Assembly (NCBI RefSeq): GCF_008728515.1
Contig: NC_044981.1
Span: 135,223,937-135,287,936, forward strand
Source: Papio anubis
Taxonomy: Eukaryota > Chordata > Mammalia > Primates > Cercopithecidae
Length of the DNA: 64,000 bases
Reading direction: 5' to 3'
Position numbers and translations under genes: made by a program. Every line of letters starts with the position of its first letter. Position 1 is the stretch's first letter. Of the stretch, positions 10,881 to 24,255 are shown in pieces. The notes under the pieces were generated by a model. That model had not been told where the DNA came from. It worked only from the letters and a program-made list of their open reading frames with translations, and searched no databases.

Positions 10881-13325
10881 CAGAGCTATTGCTTAAGTTT
10901 TACTACATGTTTCTAACTCTGTGGGGTTTACTTTTGTGATAGATTTATTTACTTCAAAAACAACCTCTTTTCTATAGTAATAATATTAGTAATAACTCTT
11001 TGTTTATATGGACTTTAATTATTATCTTTTTGCTATGCCCTTTCTTGCTGCAATCGACTCTGGCATAATGGTGATATCATCAGACAATGTCATCCTTCTA
11101 CCACCATCTAAGGATCAGGTGAATCTTTGTTATAACGTTTCTAGCTGTCATTCATTCTTTCTAGAAACAATACAAATGTGGCATGAATTTTACCAAGTTT
11201 TTCTCTAATATTTTTATTAATAACCTTTGAAGGTAGCCAGATAGTTTCGTATAATACTTTATGTATAATTTTAATGCATTGAACAATATGTTCCCAATAA
11301 ATAATTCCTAATATGAAAATGTATATTATGATGCTAGCAGTATTAATATGAGTATATTGCCACATGAGATCATATCTCATAGCACCCTTGTTTCCAATAC
11401 GTATTGAGGCAGTCCTATGAACTCTTCTCACATCAAATAAATTATACACAGACATGTGAACACAGAGAAATTATGGCTTAGTGGTGTAGAAAATGTTCTG
11501 GTTAATCCTAACTTTGGGTCAACATATTAATAACTTATATAGAAATATAATTATGGAATAGATTGTGATTAATTTGATCAATTTATTTTAATTGCCTTCA
11601 TAAGCAATTACATATGAGTTGCTTAAAATGATCATTTGACAATCAGAATCAAATATTGATGTTCAAAGTAAAATGTCATAGATGGAAGAGTAAATGACCA
11701 AAGATAAAGTTTCCCTTTAGAGAACTTACTCATTAGATTGCATATGGTTAGATCAAACTTTGCTACTTTTCCTACTCCTCTTCTGTCCCCATTTCTGACT
11801 CTTACTGCTTTATAGAAAGCTCATTGCATGATAGGAGAAAAACAAATAAACAAATAAAATACTAAAGCTGTAGTTCTGAGCAATATAAAATTATGAATAT
11901 TTCAAAAACCAAAAAATTACTTGGTTTATTCCTTTCAAATGCATTCAGTGTTACTTGTAATTAGTATAACTAATATTAAGCTCTCCAGGAAGCATTAGGC
12001 ATTATATTCTCCATATCCTAACTCTTACAATTTTCTCCTCTCATTTAGAGTATTGAAAAATTATATTTGTAAATACAATTGATTTTCAGGAAGAGAGATA
12101 GTAATCGTTATTCAATATTAGTAACATTTTCCTTCTTGGATAGCATGTAAAGTCATCATCTAGTAGCTCTAATGACCTGTTGAAGTATTTATGGACTGCA
12201 CATGTCTCATCCCTGAAGGCTGCTCATAAAATTTTTCACGATCGGTAAGAATAAATCCAAAGTTATTTTGTTTTAATGTGATAACAATCTTTCCATCATA
12301 TGCTATGTTTTTTATTGAAATCTTTTCCATTTACCTATTTACCAAGACATCAACTATGGGCAGTACTATATAAAGGGAAAACTAACAAGAAAATGTTTTA
12401 CTGGATAAAGTTCAAAATGTATTTTGTAAGTAGGTAGGTAAAAATGTGAAGAAAAATAGGCTTGTACCAAAAAGCATAGAAAAATTAAAAACAATCAAAC
12501 AAAATTTAACCAGAAGAACAAGGAGAGGGTTTCTTTTAAAGAGATGTTTTGACATGAACTGGCATGTCTGTGAACCAAAAGGATGTAGTGACAAGTAGTA
12601 CAGGATGTCTGCATCATTTTTATAAAAGAACATGGTTTGTTTACCACATATTTAGAAGAAAATATCTAGGACACATCTCTTTTATTATGCCAGATAGCTA
12701 AAAATAATGTCAAAATAGTCTGTGTTTTATAGTAAATGTAGTAAACACAACTCTGCCATCCAGAGTGAGGCATGGGGTAGAAAGAAAGAAAGAATGGGTG
12801 ACTGGTTTTAAAACATATATAAACACAGGCATATATTTTTGAAGAGTTCTTGTTAACGATCTGCTGTTATATTTTCCACTGACCTCATATCCAATTGAGA
12901 TGAATAAATCAGAGACGGGAGACACATTGCCTTGCATATTTTCTCTCTTTATGTTGCTTCAAGGCCCGATATTTTTATTAGGTGATAGAAGAATTCATCA
13001 ACTTGGTATATCTGTCAGATAAATTAGGATCATAACCATCATAACAGCTTATTGGTAGAGTGAGAATTGTCAACATCAAGATGGCAACTGAGAGCAAGTC
13101 ATAAGAGTCATGGAAAATACTTTCAAAAATACTATTTTTTAATTTGTAGATTTTCCCAGTCATATGCAAAACTAAACTGCTCTAGAAAATAGCAGCTTTT
13201 CTATAATAAAACCGTTTTAGTTTTATAAAATAAAAAATCAACACTGAATTTATTGCTTCCTACCAAACGGGTCATAGACAGTCTCTTTGAGCTCTGAAGT
13301 CTGAATTATTGTGTATGTTGATCAT
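10880..13325. other. AT-rich, mostly unique sequence without a recognised gene
   Basis: Several 65-104-codon open frames occur here (11141-11455 minus, 12412-12633 minus, 12710-12937 minus, 12978-13169 minus). None is bounded by convincing splice sites, and none resembles a family I know. AT richness alone would give frames of this length only occasionally on a given strand, so remote gene remnants are possible but unsupported. Confidence 0.35.
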
Positions 13326-13329
13326 AATA

Positions 13330-14760
13330 TTTGGGTATTATTTTTATCTTTCTGAAATATTGTAAGGTGCTTTTTTCTACAAAGTTTCTTAAATTTCAAG
13401 CAATTGTGACTTACTATGTTATTTTTCATTCATTTTGCGGAGCACATAGTCTATCTAAAACTCTGTTATCTCTGTTTCATTGCTGGAATTCCTATTATTT
13501 ATATGCTGAATCTCCTACACAATAGATCAAATTTTTATAGTTTTTATTTCTCTTATTTTCCACATTTTTGCTTTTTGCACTTCCTATCTAATTTCCTCAA
13601 CTTTGTCTTCTAATCTCTTTGCTGATAGTTACTTACTCTACTATTTCTATGATTTCATTAAGATAAATGAAGTTGATCTTCAATGAATCCTCTTATTGTA
13701 TCTTCTTATTGCTTTTTATTTGCAATACATTTTCTCACCTCTCTGAATATTAGAAAAAATTTTTTTGAGACAGAGTCTCGCTCTGTCACCCAGGCTTCAG
13801 TGCAGTGTAATTTTTGTATTTTTGGTAGAGGCAGGGTTTCACCATCTTGGCCAGGCTTGTCTTGAACTCCTGACCTCGTGATCCACCCACCTCAGCCTCC
13901 CAAAGTACTGGGATTACAGGCATGAGTCACTGCACTCAGCCAATATTAGAATATTAAACACAGTTGCTTATCGTCCAGTATATTCTAAGTAGATTTTTCA
14001 TTTGCTTTGTGTAATTTGTCTTATTCATGGTATCTCTTATTCAAGATACCATTCTTAACTACCTTGTAATCTTTGTTATACATAGGTATTTAAAATTGGG
14101 GCAGTAAGGAGCTAATTTGAAACTCTGTGAGTATGACTAATGCTTGCTTACTGCTGTACAGCAGAGCATGTGACTGGGCAATTTAGCTGGTTAATTTCTG
14201 TTTTATTAAGTATATGCCTATCTTCTCAGGCTGGTTGAATTTACCAGAAGTTTTCCATGTTATGCTTCAAGAGGGAAGGCTTGGTTTGCAGCATTTTAAG
14301 ATTCTAGTGAGAGAAGATTGGAGGTCTGAGTATCCAGTATGCAGGTGCAGGTCTTCACTTAAGATCTCTGTTTTCAGCTTGATGTACTGCTGCCTTCAGT
14401 TGTGCTCAGTTTACTAGAGTTCAGAAACTCTCTCCTTTGCCTTGTTGATAATTAACTCATCACTGTGTGGAGGATCAGAGGAAGTCTTTGAATCTGTCTA
14501 TTTCTTTATTAGTCTTTCAAGCAACAATTCCCGTTTTCAGGAATATACCTTTCACCCCAATTTCCAGAAGTGCTTGTAACCACTCAAAATTTTGGGGAGA
14601 ATGCTACACAGTATATAGTGTTAGCTTTCCCCATTGCTAGTTTAGAATTCAGACTTCTTGGATCTGCTAAATCCTTTGCTACTCATCCATTTGATTTCTA
14701 GTTTCCGAAATGTCGTAGCTGCCTCTTCAAATATACTCACAGTATTATTGTTTCTGATAT
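13330..14760 (-). mobile_element. Old L1 5' part, antisense, split by an Alu fragment
   Basis: The segments 'ATTTCCTCAACTTTGTCTTC', TAATCTCTTTGCTGATAG and the GC-richer block 14100-14600 resemble the antisense 5'UTR/ORF1 region of L1M elements. The Alu remnant at 13756-13941 interrupts it. Strongly diverged, no coding capacity. Confidence 0.5.
13756..13941 (-). mobile_element. Alu with large internal deletion, 10-bp target duplication
   Basis: An antisense Alu runs from T-rich tail (GAGACAGAGTCTCGCTCTGT) and jumps from the 'CAGTGCAGTG' segment straight to TAATTTTTGTATTTTT. This omits roughly 110 bp of the right-monomer middle. The rest continues to the element start. AATATTAGAA flanks it at 13746-13755 and 13942-13951, so both original ends are present and the loss happened within the element or in its source copy. 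Confidence 0.92.
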
Positions 14761-15500
14761 GGTAAGGGAGAAAAAAGAAATGCATGTATTCAAATGCCCA
14801 ACTTTACATGAAAGATCTTCTGTCATTTTTATACTTAAGAATATATACTAAAATTTATTATTTAATAATAATATTTTTGAAACATGAATAAGTGAAGTAA
14901 TTTAGTATTAGTTTTGCTTAAAATATCACCAAAAATTTATGTCATTGAAAAATAATTGTCCTGACAAGGAGAATCCTTCCAAAGGTATCCCTTAATGGAA
15001 GGAAGATATTTTGCATGTTAATACTATAAAAATATCAAAATCCTGATAATGAGTATTGTGGTTTATAATCTTAGGTCTCATATTGATATTTGTTAATATA
15101 TTAATCATTCTTTGATATAAAACAATTTTATAGAATTTAAGAATATTTCCATTAAGGGTCAACCAAATCTGCGTAATGAATCTTGAATTATTGGACATGT
15201 GAAATCTCTTATTAGTTTTCCACTTGTAAAATGGGAATAATAGCAGCACCTAATTTGTAAGGTTGTTTTGAGCAATATATATAACATTTATAACGTAACA
15301 CCTACAATAGAATAAGAAATCAATACAAAATAGCTTCTATTATTTTAAGAGGAAATAAGGTAGCAGTTAAGTATAGGACTCTGGAACCAGAACATCTAGT
15401 CTTAGATCCTGGATTGACATATTAGTTATACAAAATTGGATAATTGTTTCCTGTGATTCCATTTCTTCATCTATTAATATATATATTTTTAAATTTGGGT
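14760..15500. other. AT-rich sequence, nothing recognised
   Basis: No named repeat and no convincing coding exon. The 85-codon frame at 14992-15249 (minus) has no splice context and no recognised motif. Confidence 0.35.
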
Positions 15501-16599
15501 GGTACTTCCATAATAGTAGAGTGGAGATATCCCTAAATTCATTCTTCCATAAAAGCAACAAAGCACTAACAAAAATGGTCAAAATAAACATTTTAAGAAT
15601 TATTGGGATTAGTCAATGGCTTATATCAATCAAAAACTGTCAAAAACATTTATTCAAAGAAATGCTGAATGTAGGTAAGAACAGGGTTTGTGGTATTTTA
15701 AGTTGGCTTGTCTCATTCCACTTTACCCAGCTCTGTAACAGCCTCGAAAACCAGCAACCTTGCAACTCCTGTGGCTTTGCAGCCATCAAAAGAGCATATT
15801 TGTGTTTGGAGCTGCTCAAAAAACCCTATCTTTAGAGCACTTTAGAGTCACTTTTTAACCTGTCTTACAGCTACCTGGAAAAATTCCCTTCTCAGGGTGT
15901 TGTAGTTATTTGAAATACTTATTCTGTGGGAAAAATTTTATACCCAAGGTATTTGTAAAAAGATACAATTAGCATCAATATATATATTTTTTTAAACACC
16001 TCAGCTACCTGAGACTGCTATAGCAGCTGGGGAAAACAAGAGCTGAGGACCAGCCAGGCAAGAACTGAGAGGGTTCAAATCTGGCTGACCTTGAGGCCCT
16101 GAACAAGTGAAAAGTAAAGGCTAAGGCAAAGATGCAAAAGGTCTTGAAGATGTATTCAAGGAAACTGAAGAAAATCTTTAAGCAGTCATTAGCTGACCAC
16201 TAAGCTTACTGAGCAGAGTTCAATCATGACTCACTACAGAGAATATACAATGAATATGTAGAAGTAGTCCAGGCAAGTTACTAAGTTACTAAGCAAACAA
16301 TGACAAATGAACCAAGCAACAAATCCTGGTGAGAGTGAGTATCTGATTTTCAGAGTTGCTACTTTATATTTTCTGAAATGACATGAAATGGGAAGTGTTG
16401 GGTAAAAAACAAAAGAAATGTGAAGAATTGGAAAACTATTTTGCACATGTGTGCAAACTATTTTGCATATGTGTGTGTATTTGCGGGTGCACACATGCAC
16501 ACACTAGTCAATTGAAAGTTTTCCTGAGCGAGACTAGATGATGGACTTACTAGATAAAATTTTTAAATTCGCTATTATGAACATACTTATAGAGATAGC

Positions 16600-16745
16600 T
16601 TGGGTATAATAACTCATGCTTGTAATCCCTGCTACTCAGGAGCCTGAGGCAGGAGAATTACATGAGTCTAGGAATTTGAGACCAACCTGGGCAATATAAC
16701 AAGATCTCATGTTTAAAAAAGTTAAAAAAAAAAAAAAAAAGAAAG
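16600..16745 (+). mobile_element. FLAM-like free left Alu monomer
   Basis: Single monomer: 'TGTAATCCCTGCTACTCAGG', 'GAGGCAGGAGAATTACATGA', GAGACCAACCTGGGCAATAT, then an A-rich tail, without a right monomer. The order CCTGCTACTCAGGAGCCTGAGGC without the CACTTTGGGAGGCC block is typical of FLAM elements, which predate dimeric Alu. Confidence 0.7.
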
Positions 16746-16879
16746 AGAAGAAACCATGTCTAAAGATTAAAAAAAAAAAAAAAAGAAAACTTACAATGTC
16801 TTATCAGGTAGATAATATCAGTAAACAGATAAAATCTACAGAAAAAAATAGGAATTCTGAAATTGAAAAGTAGAATAGT

Positions 16880-17160
16880 GGCTGGGCGCGGTGGCTCATG
16901 CCCGTAATCCCAGCACTTTGGGAGGCCAAGGCAGGAGGATCACAAGGTCAGGAGATCGAGACCATCCTGGCTAACACGGTGAAACTCCATCTCTACTAGA
17001 AATGCAAAAAAATTAACCAGGCATGGTGGCAGGCGCCTGTAGTCCCAACTACTCGGCATGCTGAGGCAGAAGGTAGTGAACCCGGTAGGCGGAGTTTGCA
17101 GCGAGCAGAGACGATGCCACTGCACTCCAGCCTGGGTGACACAGTGAGACTCCATCTCAA

Positions 17161-17197
<37 letters not shown>

Positions 17198-17199
17198 GT
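16880..17199 (+). mobile_element. Full-length dimeric Alu, sense
   Basis: Starts GGCTGGGCGCGGTGGCTCAT and runs through both monomers to a 3' A-tail that grades into (GAAAA)n. Imperfect flanking repeats AAAAGTAGAATAG (before) and AAAAGTATAATAG (after the tail) look like a target-site duplication with one mismatch. AluY/Sc-like ('GATCACAAGGTCAGGAGATC'). Confidence 0.95.
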
Positions 17200-20025
17200 A
17201 TAATAGCTACATGAATAATCCAAGGTGGTGATACTCAAAAGCAGATTTAAGCTAGCAGGAGAAAAGAATCAGTGAACTTGAATAAAGGTAAGTTGAGATA
17301 ATAGTCTGAGAAACAGAAAGAAAAACAGAATGATGAAAAATAAACAGAGCTTCACAGATCTATAAGAAATCATCAAACATATGACATATACATAATGGGA
17401 TTCCCAGAAGTAAGGGTAGAGAAAAAAGAGAAGAAATAGTATTTGAAAAAAAAAGTCAGAAACTTTTCAAACTTAATTTAGAAACATTAACCTATATATC
17501 CAAGAAGCTCAGTGAACTCTAAATAAGATAAACTCAACAAAAGCCACACTTAGACAAACTGTGGCCAAATTGTCCAAAGAAAAAGAGAGAATCTGATAAG
17601 CAGAAAGAGAAAAATGACCCTAATGTACAAGGAATCCTCAATAAGTTTAAGAGTTGATTGCTCATCAGAAACCATGGAAGTCAGGTTGGAAGCTATTGGA
17701 AGTGCTGTAAGAAAAAGACTGTCAATGAAGAATTATATATCCTGTAAAACTATTCTTTAAAAATGGAGAAATTAAGATATTTGCAGATGAACAAATACTG
17801 AAATAATTTGTTAGCAGACATACTTTCAAGAAATAATAAAAGATGGTTTTCAGACTGAAATGAAAGAACACTAAATGGTAACTCAAATTCATATGATGAA
17901 ATAAACAGTACTAATAAAGGAGTTACATAGGTAAATATAAAATCGACTGTAAATATATAGTATCATGTCACTGTTCTTCTCTATTTCATTTGAAATACAA
18001 CTGCATAAAACAGTAATTATAAAATTGTTCTGATGGGTTTATAATGTATAACGATGTAATTAGCATGACAATAATAGCACAAGAAAGGGAAACAGGATTG
18101 GTACTATATTGCAGCAAGGTTTATGTAAACTATTGAAAGAAGTTGGTATTAATCTGAACTACATTGTTTCAAGTTAAGATGGTAGTTGTAATCCCATCAG
18201 CTAAGAGCAATAGCAAATAAAGTAGACTAAATATATATATAGTAAAATATGCCACAAGATAATTAAAAAGTTACACTAGAAAATATTTGTTTACCACAAA
18301 AGAAGCCAGTAACAAAGGAAAATAGGAGCAAAAACATAAGACACAAGAACAAATAGCAAAATGATAATATTATACCAAATATTATATCAAAATAAGATAA
18401 AGGCATCACAAGAAAAAAAATCTACAGACCTACATTTCCTGTGAATATAGATGTAAAAACTCTCAACACAACATTGGTAAACAGAATCAAACCATATATA
18501 AAAATAATTATAAAGCATCACCAATAGGATTCATTCCAAGAATGCATGTTGGTTTAGCATCTGAAAATCAATCTGTATAATATATATATTAAAAGAATAA
18601 AGCACGAAAACCACGTGATCATCACGATAGACACGGCAAAAACCTTTGACGAAACCCAACACATTTTTATGATCAAAAAACAAAAGCACTAAAATATGTA
18701 GGAATAGAGCAGTGTCTCACCTTGATGAGGGGCATGTAGACAGCCCCAGCTAACATGATAAGGGTGCAACACTGACTATTTCCCCTGTAAGATGAGAAAC
18801 AAGACAATATTCTCCACTGTTGCCACTCAGCACTGTACTGAAGGGTCTACTGAGGGAGATTAGGTAAGAAAAGATATAAAAGCATCCAAATTGGAAAAGA
18901 TAAAATAATACTTTCTCTATTTCTCAAAGAAATCCACTAAAAAACTATTGGAGTTAACAAATGAGTTCATCGACCCAGCAGAATAAAAGATCAACATGCA
19001 GAAATCAATTGTATTTCTATATACTGCAATGAAAAAAATTCTAAAATAAAACTAAGAAAACAGATACATTTATAACAGGATCAAGAGGAAAAAATTCACA
19101 AGAATAGATTTAACAGAAAGAAATTCAAAACTTAGATACCCTGAGAAAATACGAGATATTGTTAAAAGAAATTACAGATCCATTTAAAGTGAAAGACTTC
19201 CTGTGTTCATAGATTGGAAGACTTAAAATTGTTAAGTTGGAGACTTTCCCTAAATTGATCCACAGATTCTATGCAATCCCTATTAATCTCTTAGTACAAA
19301 ACTACAGTAATCAAGACGTACAAGTAATCAAGTGTAGTAAGGGCATAATAATAGACACATAGATTAATGGAATAAAATTGAGAGACCAGATATAAACCCT
19401 TAGATTTGTGGTCACTTGATTTTTAACAAGCGGGCAAGACAATGCAGTGAGTAAGATTAGTTTTCAATGGAAATGGATTAGTCTTCTAAAAATCCATATG
19501 CTAGTGAATGAAGTGTCTTCTGCGACACAACAAAATTAACATAAAATGCATTATAAACCTAAATGTTAGAGCTAGAACTACAAAACTTTTAGAATAAATT
19601 TTTTGACTTAGGGTTAGACACGTTTTTTCTAAGATGTGGCACTAAAAGCACAAACGACAAAAAAATAGAATGAATTTCATGAAGTGTTTAAAAATTTGGT
19701 GCTGCAAATGTTACTATTGAAAAAGTTAAGGACAGTACACAGGGTGGGAGAAAATATTTATAAATCATATATCCAATGAGGAACTTGTGTTTAATATATT
19801 TTAAAACTCTTACAACTCAGTGATATAAAAAACTTAAAATAGAAAAAGGGGATTTGAACAGGTATTTCTCCAAAGAAGATATGCAAATGGCCAGTAAGTA
19901 CATACATATTCAAAATCATTTGTCAAAATCATTAGTCATTAAGGACATGTAAATCAAAACCACAATGAGCTACTACTTAACAATCACTAGAATGGCTAAG
20001 GTTTAAAAGACGGACAGTAACAACT

Positions 20026-21004
20026 GTTTTTATTTTTTATATTTTGTTCCTCAAGTCTTCTCTTTCTTAAACCTAAGAATTGGTTATGATGCTTTGATAA
20101 GAGTGTGAAGTTCTAACCAATTTTTCTGTAATCCAAGACAGGCTTCATAATTTCATACTCTATACTCCCATAACTCCATGGGAACCACATATATACAGGT
20201 GTATTTCTTTCACAGCGTTGACCAGAGGATACATTCTAATTGTTTTTTGAATCCATAACAACTAGCCCCCTATGTCTGTAATACGCATAGTAATACCAAG
20301 GGAAATCTAACAAACCATATAATTTCCATAATAGGTCTTGAAGGACATAGGATACAATGAGCAAAATATGGGGTGGAAATCATTTTGGAGGGAATAAGCA
20401 TGCTGCAAAACAGCAAGCTGTTTACATGCTCAGAAGATTGGAACAGGTGGTGCAGATTGTATAGATGTAAAACTATTCACTACAAATATAAAATTAAAAT
20501 TTGTTCCTCAATAAGATGAGAGGAGCTGGCTTTCTAGCATAATTCATGAGGAAAAAATACCAAACTACCTAAAAATCAAGAAAAGTTATTTTAATTTATT
20601 TCATTTTCAGTGGTCACTTGACATAAAAATCATCTGTTCTTCAAGAGATGTCCAAATCCAGCAGAAGTTTTGCCTCACCACCTTTGATCTTCATCTTCAC
20701 ATTTTAAAATAATATTTGGTCACATTTCAGAGTACGTGCAAGGATAACATGCTTGAAAAGGGAAAAACATTTGGCTAAAAATTACCAAATTTCTGGGATG
20801 GTAATTTCCAAATTTAAAATTCTATTAATGTCTCTTCACATTTTCAAATGTAGGGGCTAAAATCAAAAGCAAGTTTACACAATTTGTATTCTAAAAAGTA
20901 GAATATGGTAGCTTTTGGACAGATGATCCATTTCGAAAACTGAATTGGCAGAACTCTGAGTAGACTAATTTTAAGTGCATACTTCTACCCTACATTTCTA
21001 TTAG
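20026..21004. other. Non-repeat AT-rich DNA, probable intron upstream of exon A
   Basis: I see no named repeat. It ends with a good 3' splice site, TACATTTCTATTAG at 20991-21004, immediately before exon A. If exon A belongs to an active gene this is intron. No earlier exon of that gene could be identified between here and 1. Confidence 0.45.
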
Positions 21005-21243
21005 GTTAAAATATTATTTTAAACAAGAAGTAGATTGTAAAAGAAACTGGGTTTTATTTGTGGATTATTTAGCTCCAACACGCTTTCCTACAACTTTGAT
21101 TAGAATGAATGAATTCCAGAAGAACCTGCCGCCACGAATACTTGTTAGTGGGGATAAAGTCCACTTCATCGGTGACTTTTCCAACTTTCAGAACATAGTC
21201 TTGCTTGCTGTAAATTTCCTATACAAAGTGCATAACCATACAA
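21005..21243 (+). CDS. Exon A: internal coding exon of an unidentified gene
   Basis: A 239-bp exon bounded by ...TTCTATTAG| and |GTAAGAGA. The first base completes a codon, then 79 uninterrupted codons follow, then one base starts the next codon. The translation contains NWVLFVDYLAP, FPTTLIRMNEFQ, LPPRIL and FQNIVLLAVNFL; a hydrophobic, helix-prone C-terminal half follows a proline-rich turn. It aligns without gaps with the minus-strand exon B1 (54604-54366): identical length and phases, about 43 of 79 residues shared, including VDYLA, FPTTLIR, FQK and LPPRIL. Intact frame and both splice sites in a copy this diverged argue that the exon was under selection for much of its history. I do not know the protein; a HEAT/ARM-like helical protein is a guess. 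Neighbouring exons were not found, so this may be a working gene whose other exons lie far away or outside the window, or an orphaned exon of a pseudogene. Confidence 0.7.
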
Positions 21244-22849
21244 GTAAGAGACACAGAGAATTTACTTTTTGTAAATTCTATATGTTGTGTTGATATCTTA
21301 GCTGATGGGATAGCCTTGGAATCAGAATTATAAATTATTATGATAGGCTGTCTAAAGAAGGAAATGTTAAGTTCCTATAGGTATCTGTTTCAAAGTTTTA
21401 ACAATAATTCTTGAGGATTTATGATAGGTTTCATATAATGGGCTTATATTTTGGACCATTCCTGACTTGGCATGTCCTTTTCTACAGGGTTCTTGTGCAA
21501 ATACAGCTGATCAATATCACAGCATCTTAATTTGGCAAAGAAATAATAGGAATTTTTACTTCTTTCTTGGACAACTTTTATTTTATTTTATTCTGCTTCA
21601 TCCCTTATTTTTAAATGAAAAATATAATAAGCAAAACAATGACACTCCCCATGACTAACAGAACCCCACAATAATTTCTGTTATGTGATTTTCCTCATCC
21701 AGTTCTCCTGATTGCACACATAAAAACAAAAATTAAAAACTTACCCTAAAAATTCTGGTCTTAGAAAAGGTTACATTTCTCCAAAATTTACAAATTATTT
21801 ATAGAAAACACAAAAGAAAGAACATAATAATAAACTTGAAAGTTACTTTCATTAGATTCTCCAGATATCATTTACCCCTTTCTCTATTGAGGGAATAAAA
21901 TATGTGTGTGTATGTGGTATGTGTGCATGTGTATAATTTCTATTGCCTAAAGCAAAATTTAGAAATAAGGTAAGAGTCGAAATTAAAATGAATATATTGT
22001 ACATTAAATTTAACAGTTTTGTGTATTAATTAGGGCAACATTTGCTGTTTTAATAAATAAACCTTCAAATGTTAATGGCATAACTCATTAGGATTTATTT
22101 CTGGCTAACACAATTATTCTTAATGTTTACTCAACTGGCAGGAGACTTTCTTCCATGGTAATTCTGGGACCTAGGACCCTTCTATTTGTGGTACCATCAG
22201 TCTTCACAGCTTCACTATTGCATGCCTCCTGCAAAACGTAAATGGAGTTAGAGAGGTTAAAAAAGGGACCCCATCTTTTAAAGGCCCAGAATCAGAAGTA
22301 CTCGAGAATTTGGTATCTTTCCTTCTTACAGATTGACTGATCAATCCATCCTCACTTTTTCTACTCAAAATTCATACCATTGCTAAATACTTTTTTCCCA
22401 TATTTTAATAACATTTCATTTTTATGACTATAATTTTACTTATTTCAAAAATATATTTTATATATGTTACCACAAATTTAATTGCAACAGAAAGTTATTA
22501 AATGCAAACAAAACTTACCATCTCCGTCATCACCTCCTAACCTTCATACGTCGATTCTTGACTGATACATATTTTTATGTTTGGGGCTCACTCCTACAAA
22601 ATATCTTACATGCATTAATGAATATAAATAAGAGAATAAATAATTTGATAAAAACCTTGATGTTTGCATAAAATAAATTATATATATGGCACTGCTCTGT
22701 GCTATAATTTTTTCATTAACCATGTATCTCTGGGATATTAGTAAGTTGGCAAATATTTACACATATTCTCATGAATGATACATAACTTTCTATTGAATGG
22801 ACATATATTTTTCCACTTTGAACCAATGGAAAGTGACATTTAATGAGTA
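21244..22849. other. Probable intron downstream of exon A, plus unassigned old repeat
   Basis: Begins with the donor GTAAGAGA. Holds a short (TG)n-like stretch at about 21902-21935. The text around 22040-22260 ('GGATTTATTTCTGGCTAACA' ... GGGACCTAGGACCCTTCTAT) resembles an ancient interspersed repeat I cannot name. No homologue of exon B2 or B3 was recognised here. Confidence 0.4.
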
Positions 22850-23185
22850 TTTTTTTTTTTTTGAGACAGAGTCTCGTGGGAGTGCAGTGGCCTCGAACTC
22901 GGCTCACTGCAAGCTCCGCCTCACTGCAAGCTCCGCCTCCCAGGTTCACGGCATTCTCCTGTCTCAGCCTCCAGAGTAGCTGGGACTACAGGTGCCTGCC
23001 ACCATGCCCGGCTAATATTTGTTTTTTTGTTTGTTTGTTTTTGTTTTGTTTTGTTTTGTTTTGTTTTAGTAGAGACGGGGTTTCACCGTGTTAGCCAAGA
23101 TGGTCTCGATCTCCTGACCTCGTGATCCGCCCGCCTTGGCCTCCCAAAATGCTGGGATTACAGGCATGAGCCACCACACCCAGCC
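22850..23185 (-). mobile_element. Alu, antisense, with internal deletion and 17-bp internal duplication
   Basis: T-tail, then GAGACAGAGTCTCGTGGGAG: the usual CTCTGTCGCCCAGGCT block is missing. The 17-bp unit TCACTGCAAGCTCCGCC is present twice in tandem (22904-22920, 22921-22937). The middle T-rich linker has grown into (TTTG)n(TTTTG)n. TTTAATGAGTA before and TTTAATGTGTA after look like a target duplication with one mismatch. Confidence 0.93.
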
Positions 23186-24255
23186 TTTAATGTGTACTTT
23201 TATTAGCTTAAATTGCTGGAATAATGACACAGTAAAATACTAAAAATGAGTTCATGGATCAGGTATTGCCAAGTGGCAATTAAAGACTATGCTATAGTTT
23301 ATGTTCTTGATAAAACAAAAACAAACGACAAAACAATGCAAACTGTTTATTAAGATTTATACTTCTACATAGACATCAAAAGTTAGTATTAGCAAATTAA
23401 TTTGCACACAGTTATCTTAATTTGCAATAATCTAAAATCTGAAAAATGGCACTTCATTTTTTACAGGTTTTCATTTATTTAATCATCACTGTATTTATCT
23501 TTTATTCCTTTTAGTTTTCTTATGTATCTTATCAATTTGAATTTTAAGGCATAATATATAATTTAAAAGAACAAAGCATTTTATATTTTATTACAGGATG
23601 TATATGAATATATATTAATTTGATACTAATTACATTGAATTTTGTTGTAAATAATTTCAACATTTGGGATCAAAATAGAAATTTTTCCTACAACATTTAA
23701 ATAAATTTACCACTTTTTCTAGGAACATTGTTTCTCACCATATGGAAAACTTTAATGAAGGTAACAGTGCAAGAAAACTTTTTCTAGCAATTTTGGAATT
23801 TATCCTTCACTTTTTAAATTAAGCACTTCTAGAAATCCATAATGAAATAAAAATCCACAAAGGCAATTTATTGAGGAACAATACTCACAGAAATTTGTCC
23901 TTGGCTTTTCATGTCTAGGTAATTTTGTCATTATATATGCCTGTATTTTAAAATTAAAACTGATGTTGCTGTTAATTTGCACAATTAATAATTATTGAGT
24001 TAACATCAATAATAAATAAAATGCTTGATATCCAATGTTGATTCAATTGGATAACTCACAAGTGCTGAAAAATTAATAAAGTCATAAAACCTGATTGGGC
24101 TTTGGGGTGTTATTCTGCCTAAATTAATTTCATGAAATTTGGAGGAATAGATTTTATGGTCATGAGTCAAAAGACACATTTTAAATAAAAATTTGGATGA
24201 AGAACTTGGATTCTAAAACACTTAAAAATGAACTGTTATTTTAGAATATACTACT
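23186..24255. other. AT-rich sequence without recognised gene or repeat
   Basis: Very AT-rich, with no splice-bounded frame that fits the phase leaving exon A. The 60-codon minus frame at 23800-23982 has no features worth calling. Confidence 0.4.

Larger units (their letters stand above)
15500..20025 (+). mobile_element. Old L1 (about 4.5 kb including insertions), sense, 5' end present
   Basis: Begins near 15500 with L1M-type 5' text (ATAATAGTAGAGTGGAGATA, AAAGCAACAAAGCACTAAC). The 17240-17900 part reads as degraded 5'UTR/ORF1 sequence ('GGAAGTCAGGTTGGAAGC'), and 18420-19990 as a degraded ORF2 reverse-transcriptase to 3' region ('AGGATTCATTCCAAGAATGC', 'AGATATGCAAATGGCCAGTA', 'CACAATGAGCTACTACTTAA'). 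It stops around 20025 before the L1 3'UTR. Frames are destroyed by stops and indels. A FLAM and an Alu are inserted in it. Confidence 0.75.

Noticed and set aside
12710..13169. Two neighbouring minus-strand frames that might be exons of one gene
   Set aside because: Neither has convincing acceptor and donor in matching phase, and neither resembles a known family; kept only as unassigned sequence.
21485..21658. Possible next exon after exon A, following TTTTCTACAG
   Set aside because: In the phase that exon A requires it hits TGA within eight codons, and it shows no similarity to exon B2.
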